Of a stretch of DNA of 44,087 bases, positions 24,194 through 32,823 are shown one piece after another. Both the position numbers and the translations under genes were made by a program. The notes under the pieces were generated by a model, which did not search any database, had not been told where the DNA came from, and saw only the letters and a list, made by a program, of their open reading frames with translations. Where the stretch lies: positions 1 through 44,087 of the forward strand of contig JAGAYH010000003.1 of NCBI GenBank assembly GCA_017940565.1. The letters are read 5' to 3'. Position 1 is the stretch's first letter, and each line of letters begins with the position of its first letter. Origin of the DNA: Bacteroidaceae bacterium (GTDB taxonomy: Bacteria; Bacteroidota; Bacteroidia; Bacteroidales; Bacteroidaceae).

Positions 24194-24973
24194 TTATTTG
24201 GCTTTCGTAAGACTGCTTCGCTTGCTGCGGGCATAGCTTCGGTAATCGTCAAGTTCGATTTCCACGTCGGGTTCACGGAGCTGGCCGCTTTGAGGCAGGT
24301 GAAAGGATACAAATTTTATGGGTAAGCCGCGGCTAAGCCATTGTTGCTCGTAATAAGTCTTGATTTGCAGTACATCAATGAGGGCCTGCGGCAATTGTTG
24401 CCGGGCTTCGTCGCTGTAGAGGTCGCGTGTGGCGCAGACTACGGGCAACTGGTTTTCGCGCAGCATGTATTCGGTGTAGGTGAATAGGAAGTTGCTGTCG
24501 GTTTTCACGTGGATGAGGCCGTCGTTAATGAGGAATTGGCGGTAGCGTGTCAGGAAATAGGTGGAGGTAAGCCGCTTTGTGGGCTTCTTCATCTGTGGGT
24601 CGCTGAAAGTTAACCAAATTTCGGCCACTTCGTCTTTGGCAAAGAAACGGCTGATGAACTCTATGCGCGTACGGACAAAGGCCACGTTTGTCATACCTTC
24701 GTTGAGTGATTCGGTGGCTCCGGTCCACATGCGTGCGCCTTTGATGTCGACGCCGATAAAGTTTTTCTGGGGAAATCTGCGTGCCAGACCGACAGTGTAT
24801 TCTCCGCGTCCGCAGCCGAGTTCAAGCACGATGGGATGGTCGTTCTTGAAGAATTGCCGGTTCCACGAGCCTTTCAGGGCAAACGGAGCATCGAGTGGCT
24901 CGCCTTCTGCCGGCTGGAAGACGTGGGGATAGCGGGCCATGTCGGCGAATTTCTCCAATTTGTTTTTGGCCAT
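24194..24973 (-). CDS. trmB: tRNA (guanine-N7-)-methyltransferase
   Basis: Forms m7G46 in tRNA variable loops with S-adenosylmethionine. With the start [12 protein letters not shown] at 24973 the protein has 259 residues. The SAM motif [15 protein letters not shown] and the acidic pair in [13 protein letters not shown] are clear, followed by [14 protein letters not shown], the Bacteroidetes variant of the usual PDPW-KKRH segment. The frame is open upstream to 25123 but that part overlaps the DUF975 gene and includes repeat-derived sequence, so it is not used. It belongs to the ilvE-DUF975-trmB-mrp transcription unit. Confidence 0.92.
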   Translation of the reverse strand: MAKNKLEKFADMARYPHVFQPAEGEPLDAPFALKGSWNRQFFKNDHPIVLELGCGRGEYTVGLARRFPQKNFIGVDIKGARMWTGATESLNEGMTNVAFVRTRIEFISRFFAKDEVAEIWLTFSDPQMKKPTKRLTSTYFLTRYRQFLINDGLIHVKTDSNFLFTYTEYMLRENQLPVVCATRDLYSDEARQQLPQALIDVLQIKTYYEQQWLSRGLPIKFVSFHLPQSGQLREPDVEIELDDYRSYARSKRSSLTKAK

Positions 24974-25034
24974 GTCGGACTTGGAATTTTTTATGTGGGA
25001 GATATCATTCCGCTTGTGGCGCGCTGGCTGGAGC
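24972..25034 (+). repeat. 21-nt repeat units at the DUF975/trmB junction
   Basis: ATGTCGGACTTGG at 24972, ATGTGGGA at 24993 and TTGTGGCG at 25014 are spaced exactly 21 nt. In plus-strand phase they read [21 protein letters not shown]. They cover the stop codon of the DUF975 gene (25005-25007) and reach the trmB start codon. A degenerate member of the family; the first unit is the best match. Confidence 0.45.
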
Positions 25035-25640
25035 GGGAGCGATTTCCTTGCCGGTGATGTCGTGATAGAACGCGGCAACGGAGGTCCGGATGTAGGGCTG
25101 AAGGATAAGGAATCCGAAACCAAAGGTTAAGATGCACAGACCGGCCCATCCGAGGTAACTGAGATAGAGCATGAGGAGTTTCATCTTGTAGCCTTTCATC
25201 AGCCGGCGGCTTTCGCGCAAGGCGGCGTGGTACTTCATCTGTGGGTTGTCCTGTAATAAAAAGGATACAAATGAGAATTCGAGTGAGCGTATCAGTCCCG
25301 GAATGATGAAAAGCAGGAATGCCAGGAACGTGTAGAGGCCTTGTAGAAAGCCGGTGCCGAATATGCGGCGGAAGTCGGCATAGCCGATGAACAGTTGTTT
25401 GATTCCCGGCTTTTTACCTTGGAAAAGCAACTGGAAATAGGTGGTGTAGCCCCAGTGTATCGGAATGCACAGCAGGCTCCATACGATGTAGAAGTAGGCC
25501 TGATGGTTGATGAGGCGGCTAAACCATATTATAAAAGGACAAATGAAGAAATAGATGAGCGAAACAATGGCTGCGTCGGCCCAATGTGTCTCAAGGGCCT
25601 GGCGGGCTTGCTTGCGGATTTCAGCATTTGTCCTTTTCAT
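25005..25640 (-). CDS. DUF975-family membrane protein
   Basis: 211 residues. Begins with a soluble helix [16 protein letters not shown] typical of DUF975, then several hydrophobic segments (about 22-46, 52-75, 95-120 and 155-185) and a short alanine/proline-rich tail. Between the segments lies [20 protein letters not shown], followed by SRRLMKGYK, the conserved DUF975 block. Function unknown; no enzymatic motif. It starts 14 nt after ilvE and is followed by trmB after 31 nt, the spacer being occupied by 21-nt repeats. Confidence 0.85.
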   Translation of the reverse strand: MKRTNAEIRKQARQALETHWADAAIVSLIYFFICPFIIWFSRLINHQAYFYIVWSLLCIPIHWGYTTYFQLLFQGKKPGIKQLFIGYADFRRIFGTGFLQGLYTFLAFLLFIIPGLIRSLEFSFVSFLLQDNPQMKYHAALRESRRLMKGYKMKLLMLYLSYLGWAGLCILTFGFGFLILQPYIRTSVAAFYHDITGKEIAPAPASAPQAE

Positions 25641-25654
25641 CGGTCGGTCTCTGT

Positions 25655-26674
25655 TTAGTCGATTATGGTAATCCAGTTGTGCACGTCGGGCTCAATGCCA
25701 TACTGGATGTTGCGCAGCTTGTGGTAGAGCTTCTCGCTGATGGGGCCCGGCTTGCCGTCTTTGCTGAAGACGTAGCTCTTCCCGTTTTCGAGGTCGTCGA
25801 TCTTACGTATGGGCGAAATGACGGCTGCCGTGCCGCAGGCGCCGGCTTCTTCGAAGGTTGACAGTTCTTCTTCGGGAATGGGCCGCACTTCGACTTTCAT
25901 TCCCAAGTCCAGGGCGAGCTGTTGCAAACTCTTGTTGGTAATGGACGGGAGTATGGACGTGGATTTAGGTGTAACGTAGGTGTTGTCCTTGATTCCGAAG
26001 AAATTGGCTGCGCCGCATTCGTCAATATATTTCTTTTCCTTGGCGTCAAGGTAGAATTCGCAGGAGTAGCCTTTGTCATGGGCTATCTGGTTTGCCTTGA
26101 GGCTGGCGGCATAGTTGCCTCCCACTTTGTAGAGTCCGGTTCCGAGCGGTGCGGAGCGGTCGTATTCGCGTATGATGACGTAGTCGGTGCATGCGAAGCC
26201 GCCCTTGAAATAGGGGCCGACGGGTGTTACGAAGATGAGGAACAGGTATTCGTCGGCGGGATGTACGCCCACCTGCGCCGTAGTTCCGATGAGAAGAGGA
26301 CGTATGTAGAGTGCCGCGCCGCTTTCGTAGGGCGGAATGAAGCGCTCGTTGAGCTTGATGACCTGCTTGGTCATTTCCGTGAAGAGCTCTGTGGGCACTT
26401 CGGGCATGACGATACCGCGTGACGTGCTCTGGAGGCGGGCTGCGTTCTCGTCAATGCGGAACAGGCGGATTTTACCGTCGGGACAGCGGAAGGCTTTTTG
26501 GCCCTCGAAGGCTTCTTGTCCGTAGTGGAGACACGTGGCGGCGATACTTAAATTGATATGGTCGTCGGAACAAACTTCAATTTGGCCCCATTGGCCATTA
26601 CGATACCAACAACGGACGTTGTAGTCGGTGCGGATGTAACTGAAAGGCAGATTTGCCCAATCAAAATTTGACAT
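25655..26674 (-). CDS. ilvE: Branched-chain amino acid aminotransferase
   Basis: Final transamination of valine, leucine and isoleucine synthesis. Start at 26674 (MSNFDWANLPF) gives 339 residues, the usual size for class-IV aminotransferases of this type; the upstream in-frame ATG at 26716 adds 14 residues unlike the family. Motifs: HYGQEAFEG (50-58), Schiff-base lysine 183 in YKVGGNY, DECGAANFF and the PLP-phosphate threonine in GTAAVISP. It is first in a four-gene transcription unit with DUF975, trmB and mrp. A clear -7 element lies about 65 nt upstream. Confidence 0.94.
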   Translation of the reverse strand: MSNFDWANLPFSYIRTDYNVRCWYRNGQWGQIEVCSDDHINLSIAATCLHYGQEAFEGQKAFRCPDGKIRLFRIDENAARLQSTSRGIVMPEVPTELFTEMTKQVIKLNERFIPPYESGAALYIRPLLIGTTAQVGVHPADEYLFLIFVTPVGPYFKGGFACTDYVIIREYDRSAPLGTGLYKVGGNYAASLKANQIAHDKGYSCEFYLDAKEKKYIDECGAANFFGIKDNTYVTPKSTSILPSITNKSLQQLALDLGMKVEVRPIPEEELSTFEEAGACGTAAVISPIRKIDDLENGKSYVFSKDGKPGPISEKLYHKLRNIQYGIEPDVHNWITIID

Positions 26675-26738
26675 AGATGCTAATATATTAGAATTACATT
26701 TTTTTATGTCCGGCAACGTGTGCCGCAGATTATCGTTG

Positions 26739-26746
26739 CAAAAATA
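26739..26746 (-). promoter_or_regulatory. -7 element of the ilvE promoter
   Basis: Minus strand reads TATTTTTG followed by C, matching TAnnTTTGC, 65 nt upstream of the ilvE ATG. A CTTG about 23 nt further upstream is only a weak -33 candidate. Confidence 0.55.
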
Positions 26747-26929
26747 CGTATTTTTTGGAAAAAACGGAACAAGGGCCGGCCAAAATGTGCTATAATATTA
26801 AGAATGTAACGAAAAAAGAGGCCGGAGAAGCCGTGTCGCCCTAATCTGTCACCCCGACTGATGAAAATGGATTTTCAGGGCTCACTTTGCCCTCGATGAC
26901 AAAAATTGAAATTTTTTATGGCGAAATTT

Positions 26930-26971
26930 TTTGAGAATGGTCGCAATTCTCAAATATTATTCCTATTTTTG
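26930..26971 (+). promoter_or_regulatory. exbB promoter with adjacent operator-like dyad
   Basis: TTTGAGAAT (26930-26938) and ATTCTCAAA (26946-26954) form a perfect 9-bp dyad with a 7-nt spacer, ending 9 nt before the -7 element TATTTTTG (26964-26971). The dyad takes the place of the -33 box, so it may bind a regulator of the TonB operon. The leader to exbB is about 105 nt. Confidence 0.55.
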
Positions 26972-27083
26972 CATGGCGTTTTGTGGAAAACGGAAAAAGT
27001 AACTCTTCGTGAAACCAGGACATCGACGCATGAAATAACTAAATAATCAATAATTAATAATTTAAAATTCAATCAAATTAAAA

Positions 27084-27923
27084 ATGGAAACAAATCAGAA
27101 AACAGTGAATGCAAGTAAGAAAGCTCCTGCCTCCAAGAAGGCTTATGAGTTTAAAGGAATCAGAATGGCATGGCTCGTATTGGTCATCAGCTATGTAGTT
27201 GCTATGGTCATCTTCCACGGCGTGTTTGGTGCCGGTTCCCACTTTACGGGTGGTGACAACAACAATAACCCGATCGACCTTATGGGTTCCATCTATAAGG
27301 GCGGATTTATCGTGCCTATCATCTGGACCTTGTTCCTCACGGTAGCCGTATTGACCATCGAACGTCTGATTGCCCTGATGACAGCCTCCGGCAAGGGCAG
27401 CCTCGTAAAGTTTGTAGAAGCCACCCGCAAGGCTCTTGACAACAAGGACCTCGACGGCGTGAAGAAACTCTGCGACAAACAAGGCGGCGTCGTTGCCAAT
27501 GTAGTAGGTGCAACCCTTCAAAAGTATAAAGAAGTCGAATCTGACAGCAGCCTGACCAAAGAGCAGCAAGTGCTCGGCATACAAAAGGCCCTCGACGAAG
27601 CCACCGCTCTCGAAATGCCTTCGTTGCAGCAGAACCTTCCTGTGATTGCCACCATCGTAACCCTCGGTGTGTTGACCGGTCTTCTGGGAACGGTGATCGG
27701 TATGATCAAGTCGTTCTCGGCTCTGTCTGCCGGTGGCGGCGCTGACTCTGCAGAACTTTCCCGTGGTATCTCTGAAGCCCTTGTAAACACGGCTTCCGGT
27801 ATCGCAACCTCTGCTCTCGCAGTTGTTGCCTACAACTATTTTACCGCACGTATCGACAAATTGACTTACAGCCTCGACGAAGTAGGCTTCACACTTGTAC
27901 AGAACTTCTCTGCAACTCACTAA
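27084..27923 (+). CDS. exbB: ExbB-type proton channel subunit
   Basis: 279-residue MotA/TolQ/ExbB protein of the inner membrane that, with ExbD, uses the proton gradient to energise TonB. Membrane segments are near residues 28-50, 72-95 and 175-200, with the conserved block LPVIATIVTLGVLTGLLGTV followed by GMIKSF, and a last hydrophobic stretch near 232-252. A small alanine-rich cytosolic N-terminus precedes the first helix. First gene of exbB-exbD-exbD-tonB; 23 nt separate it from the next gene. Confidence 0.93.
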   Translation: METNQKTVNASKKAPASKKAYEFKGIRMAWLVLVISYVVAMVIFHGVFGAGSHFTGGDNNNNPIDLMGSIYKGGFIVPIIWTLFLTVAVLTIERLIALMTASGKGSLVKFVEATRKALDNKDLDGVKKLCDKQGGVVANVVGATLQKYKEVESDSSLTKEQQVLGIQKALDEATALEMPSLQQNLPVIATIVTLGVLTGLLGTVIGMIKSFSALSAGGGADSAELSRGISEALVNTASGIATSALAVVAYNYFTARIDKLTYSLDEVGFTLVQNFSATH

Positions 27924-27946
27924 TTCATGTAGAAAGGTAGAAAAAC

Positions 27947-28567
27947 ATGGGACGTTTTAAAATTAAAAAGACGGATACATTCATAGACATGACGCCTATG
28001 AGTGACGTTATGGTCCTGTTGCTTACCTTCTTCATGCTTACCTCAACATTTATCAAACCCGAACCCGTAAAAGTGAACACCCCTGGTTCCGTATCGGAAA
28101 TCGCAATTCCTGACAAGAACATTCTGACTGTTCTTATAGAAAAAGGAGGACGCATTTTCATGAGCATGGACCGCAAGGTGGACATGATGGGAACGATGGA
28201 CCTGATGAATGAAAAGTACAGTTTGGGACTCAACTCGAGTCAAGTGAGCAAATTCAGTGAACTCTCAGCGTTCAGTCTGCCCATTGGCACGCTGGCAGCC
28301 CTTCTTCAGAAAGAGGAAAAGGCAGAAATAGAGAAACTGATGAGTGAAGCAGACAAAGGTATACCTTGCGACAGTACCGACAATCAGTTTAAGGAATGGG
28401 TAAACGCTGCCTTTGAGGCCAACCCCGACTTCCGTATCGCCATCAAGGCTGATGCCAATGTTCCTTACAAAGATATCAAGCAGGTAATGACGTCGCTGCA
28501 GGATATTCATAAGAACAGGTACAACCTGATTACGAATCTGAAGAAAGTAACCCCGATAGACGAATAG
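27947..28567 (+). CDS. exbD: ExbD-type biopolymer transport protein, first copy
   Basis: 206 residues. N-terminal cytosolic stretch, then DTFIDMTPMSDVMVLLLTFF (11-30) with the conserved membrane aspartate that carries protons, a single helix, and a periplasmic domain longer than in proteobacterial ExbD (about 140 residues total there). The insertion lies around the middle and the C-terminus ends in the typical DxxxY-KD-I motif region (ANVPYKDIKQVMTSLQDI). A second ExbD follows after 9 nt; two unequal ExbDs are common in Bacteroidetes TonB operons. Confidence 0.92.
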   Translation: MGRFKIKKTDTFIDMTPMSDVMVLLLTFFMLTSTFIKPEPVKVNTPGSVSEIAIPDKNILTVLIEKGGRIFMSMDRKVDMMGTMDLMNEKYSLGLNSSQVSKFSELSAFSLPIGTLAALLQKEEKAEIEKLMSEADKGIPCDSTDNQFKEWVNAAFEANPDFRIAIKADANVPYKDIKQVMTSLQDIHKNRYNLITNLKKVTPIDE

Positions 28568-28576
28568 GAGGAGAAG

Positions 28577-29212
28577 ATGAAAACGAAACAGAAAAAGATA
28601 AATGTCCGCGTAGACTTCACGCCTATGGTGGATATGATGATGTTGCTTATCACCTTCTTCATGCTGTGTACTTCTTTGAGCAAGCCCAAGACGATGGAAA
28701 TCAACATGCCGACGAACAAGGACGACATTAAGGAAGAACAGCAGAACAAGGTCAAGGCCTCCGAAGCTATCACTTTGATTTTCGACAAGGACAACAAGAT
28801 CTATTACTACAATGGTATTCCCGAAATGGGCTCTCTCAAAGAGACCAAGTACGATGAGAAGGGCGGTCTGCGTGAAATGCTCTTGCAACGTAACCTGAAT
28901 GCCATCCAGAAGGTAAAGAAGCTGCGCCAAGAGTTTGCCAAACAGCAAGTAGCCGGCAATGCACTGGCTGAAGAAAAGGCTAAGGCAGACCTGAACCGCA
29001 AGATTGAAGAAATCAGAGGCGAAAAGGGCGTTCCCAACGTAATTATTAAAGGTACAGACGAAGGTACATACACGAACTTGATTGACTGTCTCGACGAAAT
29101 GCAGATTTGCGACATCGGCAAGTACGTTATTGTGCCCATCGACGACTTTGATAAGGAAATGATAGAGTATTATAAGAAAAACGGCAGCAAGTCTTCGGAC
29201 AGCGCCCAATAA
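28577..29212 (+). CDS. exbD: ExbD-type biopolymer transport protein, second copy
   Basis: 211 residues. VDFTPMVDMMMLLITFFML (10-28) carries the conserved proton-path aspartate. The periplasmic part is enlarged and rich in charged helix (residues about 105-150, many K, E, Q), unlike the first copy. The end, NLIDCLDEMQICDIGKYVI, is the usual C-terminal beta/alpha unit. tonB begins 12 nt downstream. Confidence 0.92.
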   Translation: MKTKQKKINVRVDFTPMVDMMMLLITFFMLCTSLSKPKTMEINMPTNKDDIKEEQQNKVKASEAITLIFDKDNKIYYYNGIPEMGSLKETKYDEKGGLREMLLQRNLNAIQKVKKLRQEFAKQQVAGNALAEEKAKADLNRKIEEIRGEKGVPNVIIKGTDEGTYTNLIDCLDEMQICDIGKYVIVPIDDFDKEMIEYYKKNGSKSSDSAQ

Positions 29213-29224
29213 ATGTATAGAAAT

Positions 29225-30049
29225 ATGGCAAAGATAGATTTATACGCAAAAGATTGGTGCGACTTAGTATTTGAAGGCAGAAATAAAGCATACGGTGCCT
29301 ACCAGCTGCGTGCAAAGGCTGGCGACCGTACGACCAAGGCCATCATCGCCGTGATGATATTTGTGGCCGCAGCCGTATTTCTTCCTATGTTGATTAAGAG
29401 TGTGATTCCGAAGAAAGCCGACACGTCCGTGACGACGGTGACCAACCTGTCGAAGCTGGAAGAGGCCAAGGTGAAGGACAAGCACATCATTAAGAAAGTA
29501 GAACCTCAGAAGGTAGAGCCTCAGCGCATCAAGAGCTCCATTAAGTTTACCGCTCCTAAGATTACGCGCGACGAGGATGTTGCCGAAGAGGATGAGATGA
29601 AGACCCAGAAGGAACTTGGTGCCAGCAAGCTCACCATTTCTATCGCCGACGTTAAGGGTAACGACGACGTACATGGTAAGGACATTGCCGACATTAAGGA
29701 AGTGATTACCTCCAAGGCCGATGAGGATACCAAGGTGTTCGACTTCGTTGAGCAGCCGCCCGTATTCTCGCAAGGTGGTGACGCAGGTCTTCTGAGGTGG
29801 ATTAACGATCATCTGCGCTATCCGTCGGTTGCTCTGGAGAATGGTACGGAAGGTACCGTAATGCTCCGATTCGTTGTGACCAGCAACGGTACCGTAGGCG
29901 ACGTTCAGGTGCTCAAATCGGTTGACACCTACCTTGACCGCGAGGCCGTGCGCGTTATCCGCGAACTGCCGAAGTTCTCGCCGGGTCGTCAGCAGGGTAA
30001 GCCTGTGAACGTTTGGTTCCAAATCCCCGTACGCTTCCATATTGAATAG
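29225..30049 (+). CDS. tonB: TonB energy-transducing protein
   Basis: 274 residues from the ATG at 29225, which gives the standard Bacteroidetes N-terminus MAKIDLYAKDWCDLVFEG; the ATG at 29213 directly after the exbD stop is the alternative. One membrane helix (38-57), then a periplasmic linker rich in KVEPQ repeats and charged residues instead of the proline-rich linker of E. coli. The C-terminal TonB domain starts near GGDAGLLRWINDHLRYP and has the GTVMLRFVVTSNGTV strand and the ending VWFQIPVRFHIE. It drives outer-membrane TonB-dependent transporters of the SusC type, none of which is in the window. Confidence 0.94.
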   Translation: MAKIDLYAKDWCDLVFEGRNKAYGAYQLRAKAGDRTTKAIIAVMIFVAAAVFLPMLIKSVIPKKADTSVTTVTNLSKLEEAKVKDKHIIKKVEPQKVEPQRIKSSIKFTAPKITRDEDVAEEDEMKTQKELGASKLTISIADVKGNDDVHGKDIADIKEVITSKADEDTKVFDFVEQPPVFSQGGDAGLLRWINDHLRYPSVALENGTEGTVMLRFVVTSNGTVGDVQVLKSVDTYLDREAVRVIRELPKFSPGRQQGKPVNVWFQIPVRFHIE

Positions 30050-30071
30050 CAGTCTCAATATCCCCGAACGG

Positions 30072-30112
30072 ATGAGAGCCGGTGGCGCCATGCTGCCGGC
30101 TCTCATGTTTTT
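30072..30112 (+). terminator. Terminator after tonB
   Basis: 11-bp stem ATGAGAGCCGG / CCGGCTCTCAT with a 13-nt loop followed by GTTTTTA, 22 nt after the tonB stop. Confidence 0.88.
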
Positions 30113-30234
30113 ACATGGTGCCCGTGTCAGGGTAAAAGCGCTTTTTCCGGCCGTCTGAGACCAACGTGAGGTGTAGAAATGAAATTTTTAGCAAAGATTA
30201 AACCGCGGGATGGCTCATTTATCTAAATTAAAAG

Positions 30235-30243
30235 TAACTTTGC
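30235..30243 (+). promoter_or_regulatory. -7 element upstream of the PstS-like gene
   Basis: TAACTTTGC, a full match to TAnnTTTGC, 20 nt before the ATG at 30263. The -33 region has no clean TTTG. Confidence 0.55.
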
Positions 30244-30262
30244 AGCCTATAAATTCAAAACT

Positions 30263-31225
30263 ATGTGTGACATGAGAAAACCAGTGTCAAAACTATCGGT
30301 ATTCTTCTCCCTTGCCGCGGTTCTCATCCTTACGGCCTGCGGTCAGAAAAAGACTGTGGAAGACAAAGCCTTCTATGACGTGAGCATCGCCGTTGACGAA
30401 ACGTTCCGCCCCATCATGGAAGAAGAAATGAAGGTGTTCAATGCCAAGCATCCGGAGGCCATCATGAAGCCTGTGTACGCTCCCGAAACCGACGCGCTGA
30501 ACATGCTTCTCCAGGACTCCATCCGTATGGTGCTGGCCACGCGCCCGCTTTCGGACAAAGAGAAGGAAGCCATCCGCTCAACCTATCAGCTGCAAGTTAG
30601 ACAGCAGCCGGTGGCCTACGATGCCGTTGCCATCATTACCAACCGCGCCAACCGCGACTCGTTGATTTCCATTCATGAGCTGGAGCGCGTCATGACGGGA
30701 CAAATCACGCGTTGGGAACAGATTCAGAACGCCACGACGCGCGGCGACATTGAGGTGGTCTTCGACAACTCCAACTCCAGTTGCGTGCGCTACGTGATAG
30801 ACTCCGTTTGCGCCGGTGCCCAGCTGAAAGGAAACATCAAAGAGGCCGTCACGAACCAGAAAGTCATCGAGTACGTGGCGCAAACGCCCGGTGCGATGGG
30901 TATCATTGGCGTTGACTGGCTCCGCAATGCCGAGGACTCCACCAATCTTACCTTTAATAAAAATATACGCGTGATGAGCGTGGGCTACTCGTCGGTTACA
31001 ACCGTTGACAACTGCTTCCAGCCTGTGCAATACTACATAGCCACAGGCCAGTATCCGCTTACGCGCTGCCTGTATCTCATCACGACCGACCCGCGGCCCA
31101 AGGCCTTCGGCGTATATTTCTATTTCTTTATGCGCGACCAGGACGCACAGCTTGTAATCACCAAATCGTCGCAGCTGCTGCCATACATGCCCGTGCAAGT
31201 AAAAACTGTAGAAATGACAGAATGA
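30263..31225 (+). CDS. PstS-like substrate-binding lipoprotein
   Basis: 320 residues with a lipoprotein signal; the lipobox LTAC places the modified cysteine at residue 26 (23 if the ATG at 30272 is used). The mature part is a periplasmic binding protein of the phosphate/PstS type, with the typical early strand VSIAVDETFRPIMEEEM, MLLQDSIRMVLATRPLS and the late GAMGIIGVDWL. No pstC, pstA or pstB is near, so it is not part of a complete phosphate ABC transporter here. It sits between the TonB operon and a TPR gene. A role in envelope phosphate sensing or TonB-linked uptake is speculative. Confidence 0.85.
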   Translation: MCDMRKPVSKLSVFFSLAAVLILTACGQKKTVEDKAFYDVSIAVDETFRPIMEEEMKVFNAKHPEAIMKPVYAPETDALNMLLQDSIRMVLATRPLSDKEKEAIRSTYQLQVRQQPVAYDAVAIITNRANRDSLISIHELERVMTGQITRWEQIQNATTRGDIEVVFDNSNSSCVRYVIDSVCAGAQLKGNIKEAVTNQKVIEYVAQTPGAMGIIGVDWLRNAEDSTNLTFNKNIRVMSVGYSSVTTVDNCFQPVQYYIATGQYPLTRCLYLITTDPRPKAFGVYFYFFMRDQDAQLVITKSSQLLPYMPVQVKTVEMTE

Positions 31226-31234
31226 GCAAAAATG

Positions 31235-31266
31235 TTGCTCCATTCAATTTTTATTACTATCTTTGC
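31235..31266 (+). promoter_or_regulatory. Promoter of the TPR protein gene
   Basis: TTG at 31235-31237, 20 nt, TATCTTTGC at 31258-31266; leader about 15 nt. Confidence 0.7.
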
Positions 31267-31284
31267 AACTAAAATTTTACGGAA

Positions 31285-32751
31285 ATGAAGAAAAACAAAG
31301 TTTTATCACTCGCAGTCGCAGCTGTAATGGCCTGTGGCGCAAATATGGCCTACGGACAGGCCTATGAGAAATTGACTCTGACACCTGAGGCAGAGCAAGC
31401 CGCTAAAATGATGATCGAGAATTTCAAAAACAATCCCGATGACCTGCTCGGCTCCATCAAAAAGGCCACCAAGCAGTTCAAAATCCGGAAAAAGGAAGAC
31501 CTGATCGCCATTGGCGCCTATTGTTACAAACAAAAAGAATATTCTCCCGCCATATCTCTGGCACAGCAGGTTTATGAGGACTACTACGACTACCTGCCGT
31601 CGCTCCACCTCGAAGGTGACTGCTACATGGACCTTCAGCGCTACGGCGAAGCCGCACAGAAGTTTGAAGAAGCCCGCTCGGCCAATGAGAAGGACAAATA
31701 TGCCTACTTCCGCATTGTGGACGTGTACAAGTATATCAACCCTGACCACGCCCTGAACCTTATGGAGCAGGTCAAGGAGAGGTATCCCAACGACCCGGCC
31801 ATAGGTAAGACGATGGCATCCATATATTATTTCCAGAACGACACGGCTAATGCCAACGCAGCCTATAGTGAGTATTTCAAAAACGTGAATTTCGTGGACG
31901 ATGCCGATGCTGCCACCGAATATGCCATTGTTCGCTTCCTGAACAAGGATTTCAAGGGCTCGCTCGATGTAGTCAACGCCATTATTGACAAACGTCCCGA
32001 CGAGATTGCCCTCAGTCGTATGAAGTTCTACGATCTTCTGGAGCTCGGACAATATGCTGAGGCCCACGCAGCCGCAGAAAAGTTCTTCGGCAAGTTCATT
32101 GACACGCTCTACAATTACAATGACTACAAGTATATGGGCGCCCTTCAGCTGCAGCGCGGCGACAAGGCCAAAGCCGGCGAAGCTCTTGAAAAATCTCTCA
32201 AGATGATGCCTGAGGACAAGGGCCTTCTGTTCAAGGAACTCAGCGACAATCTCAAGAGCGTGGGTAAATATGACGCCGCTGCCGAAGCCTATCAGAAGTA
32301 TATTGACAATGAAAAGCCGGGCAGCATTCCTGAAATGATCAAGAAGGGACGTATCTACTATACGGCTCTTAATGACACGGCCGTTACCGACCTTGAGACC
32401 AAGAAGCACTATATTGCCGCCGGCGACGAGATATTCAAGGTAGTCTCCGACAGCGTTAAGGAGAGCTACCAAGGTCCTTACTGGCGCGCCCGCCTGCATA
32501 TGACGCTCGACCCCGAAAATGCGGTTGAGGAAGCTATGGAACAATACACCGAAGCTTTCAACCGTCTTGAGGGAAAGAGTGCTGACTACGATGGCATCCG
32601 CATTGAGTGCCTGCGTTATATGATGTTCTACTACCTGAAGAAGGACGACTACGACAACTGTGCCGTCTATGTGAACAAGGTGTTGGCTCTCGATGCCGAC
32701 GACTCGCTTGCCAAGCAGATCAAGGCCGCCCTGTCGCAGCTTAAGAAGTAG
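31285..32751 (+). CDS. Exported tetratricopeptide-repeat protein
   Basis: 488 residues with a Sec signal peptide (MKKNK, hydrophobic core, cleavage near AYGQA, about residue 25). The mature protein is made of TPR-like helix pairs, for example YDYLPSLHLEGDCYMDLQRY (95-114) and KYDAAAEAYQKYI (about 330-342). No enzymatic domain is evident. TPR arrays are scaffolds for protein contacts, here in the periplasm. The gene follows the PstS-like lipoprotein by 59 nt but has its own strong promoter and ends at a hairpin terminator. The tonB - PstS-like - TPR order may reflect a conserved envelope module. Confidence 0.88.
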   Translation: MKKNKVLSLAVAAVMACGANMAYGQAYEKLTLTPEAEQAAKMMIENFKNNPDDLLGSIKKATKQFKIRKKEDLIAIGAYCYKQKEYSPAISLAQQVYEDYYDYLPSLHLEGDCYMDLQRYGEAAQKFEEARSANEKDKYAYFRIVDVYKYINPDHALNLMEQVKERYPNDPAIGKTMASIYYFQNDTANANAAYSEYFKNVNFVDDADAATEYAIVRFLNKDFKGSLDVVNAIIDKRPDEIALSRMKFYDLLELGQYAEAHAAAEKFFGKFIDTLYNYNDYKYMGALQLQRGDKAKAGEALEKSLKMMPEDKGLLFKELSDNLKSVGKYDAAAEAYQKYIDNEKPGSIPEMIKKGRIYYTALNDTAVTDLETKKHYIAAGDEIFKVVSDSVKESYQGPYWRARLHMTLDPENAVEEAMEQYTEAFNRLEGKSADYDGIRIECLRYMMFYYLKKDDYDNCAVYVNKVLALDADDSLAKQIKAALSQLKK

Positions 32752-32770
32752 CAGGAAAGGGTAATGACAT

Positions 32771-32809
32771 AAAAAAGTGCAATCTCTCGCGAGGTTGCAC
32801 TTTTTTGTT
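32771..32809. terminator. Bidirectional terminator between TPR gene and xseB
   Basis: 12-bp stem AAAAAAGTGCAA / TTGCACTTTTTT with a 12-nt loop; A-run and T-run on the two sides serve both convergent transcripts. Confidence 0.92.
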
Positions 32810-32823
32810 GTTGAATAGTGGCG

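Larger units (their letters stand above)
26675..27083. other. 409-nt divergent intergenic region (ilvE / exbB)
   Basis: No gene is seen. It holds the ilvE -7 element (26739-26746, minus), two small dyads (TGAAAAT-GG-ATTTTCA near 26861-26876 and AGGGC/GCCCT near 26877-26893), a 9-bp dyad at 26930-26954, the exbB -7 element (26964-26971) and an A/T-rich leader before exbB. Confidence 0.7.

Noticed and set aside
27078-29209. Long antisense frames opposite exbB and the exbD genes (280 and 314 residues)
   Set aside because: Codon-bias shadows of clear ExbB and ExbD genes; the translations are low in structure and have no family features.
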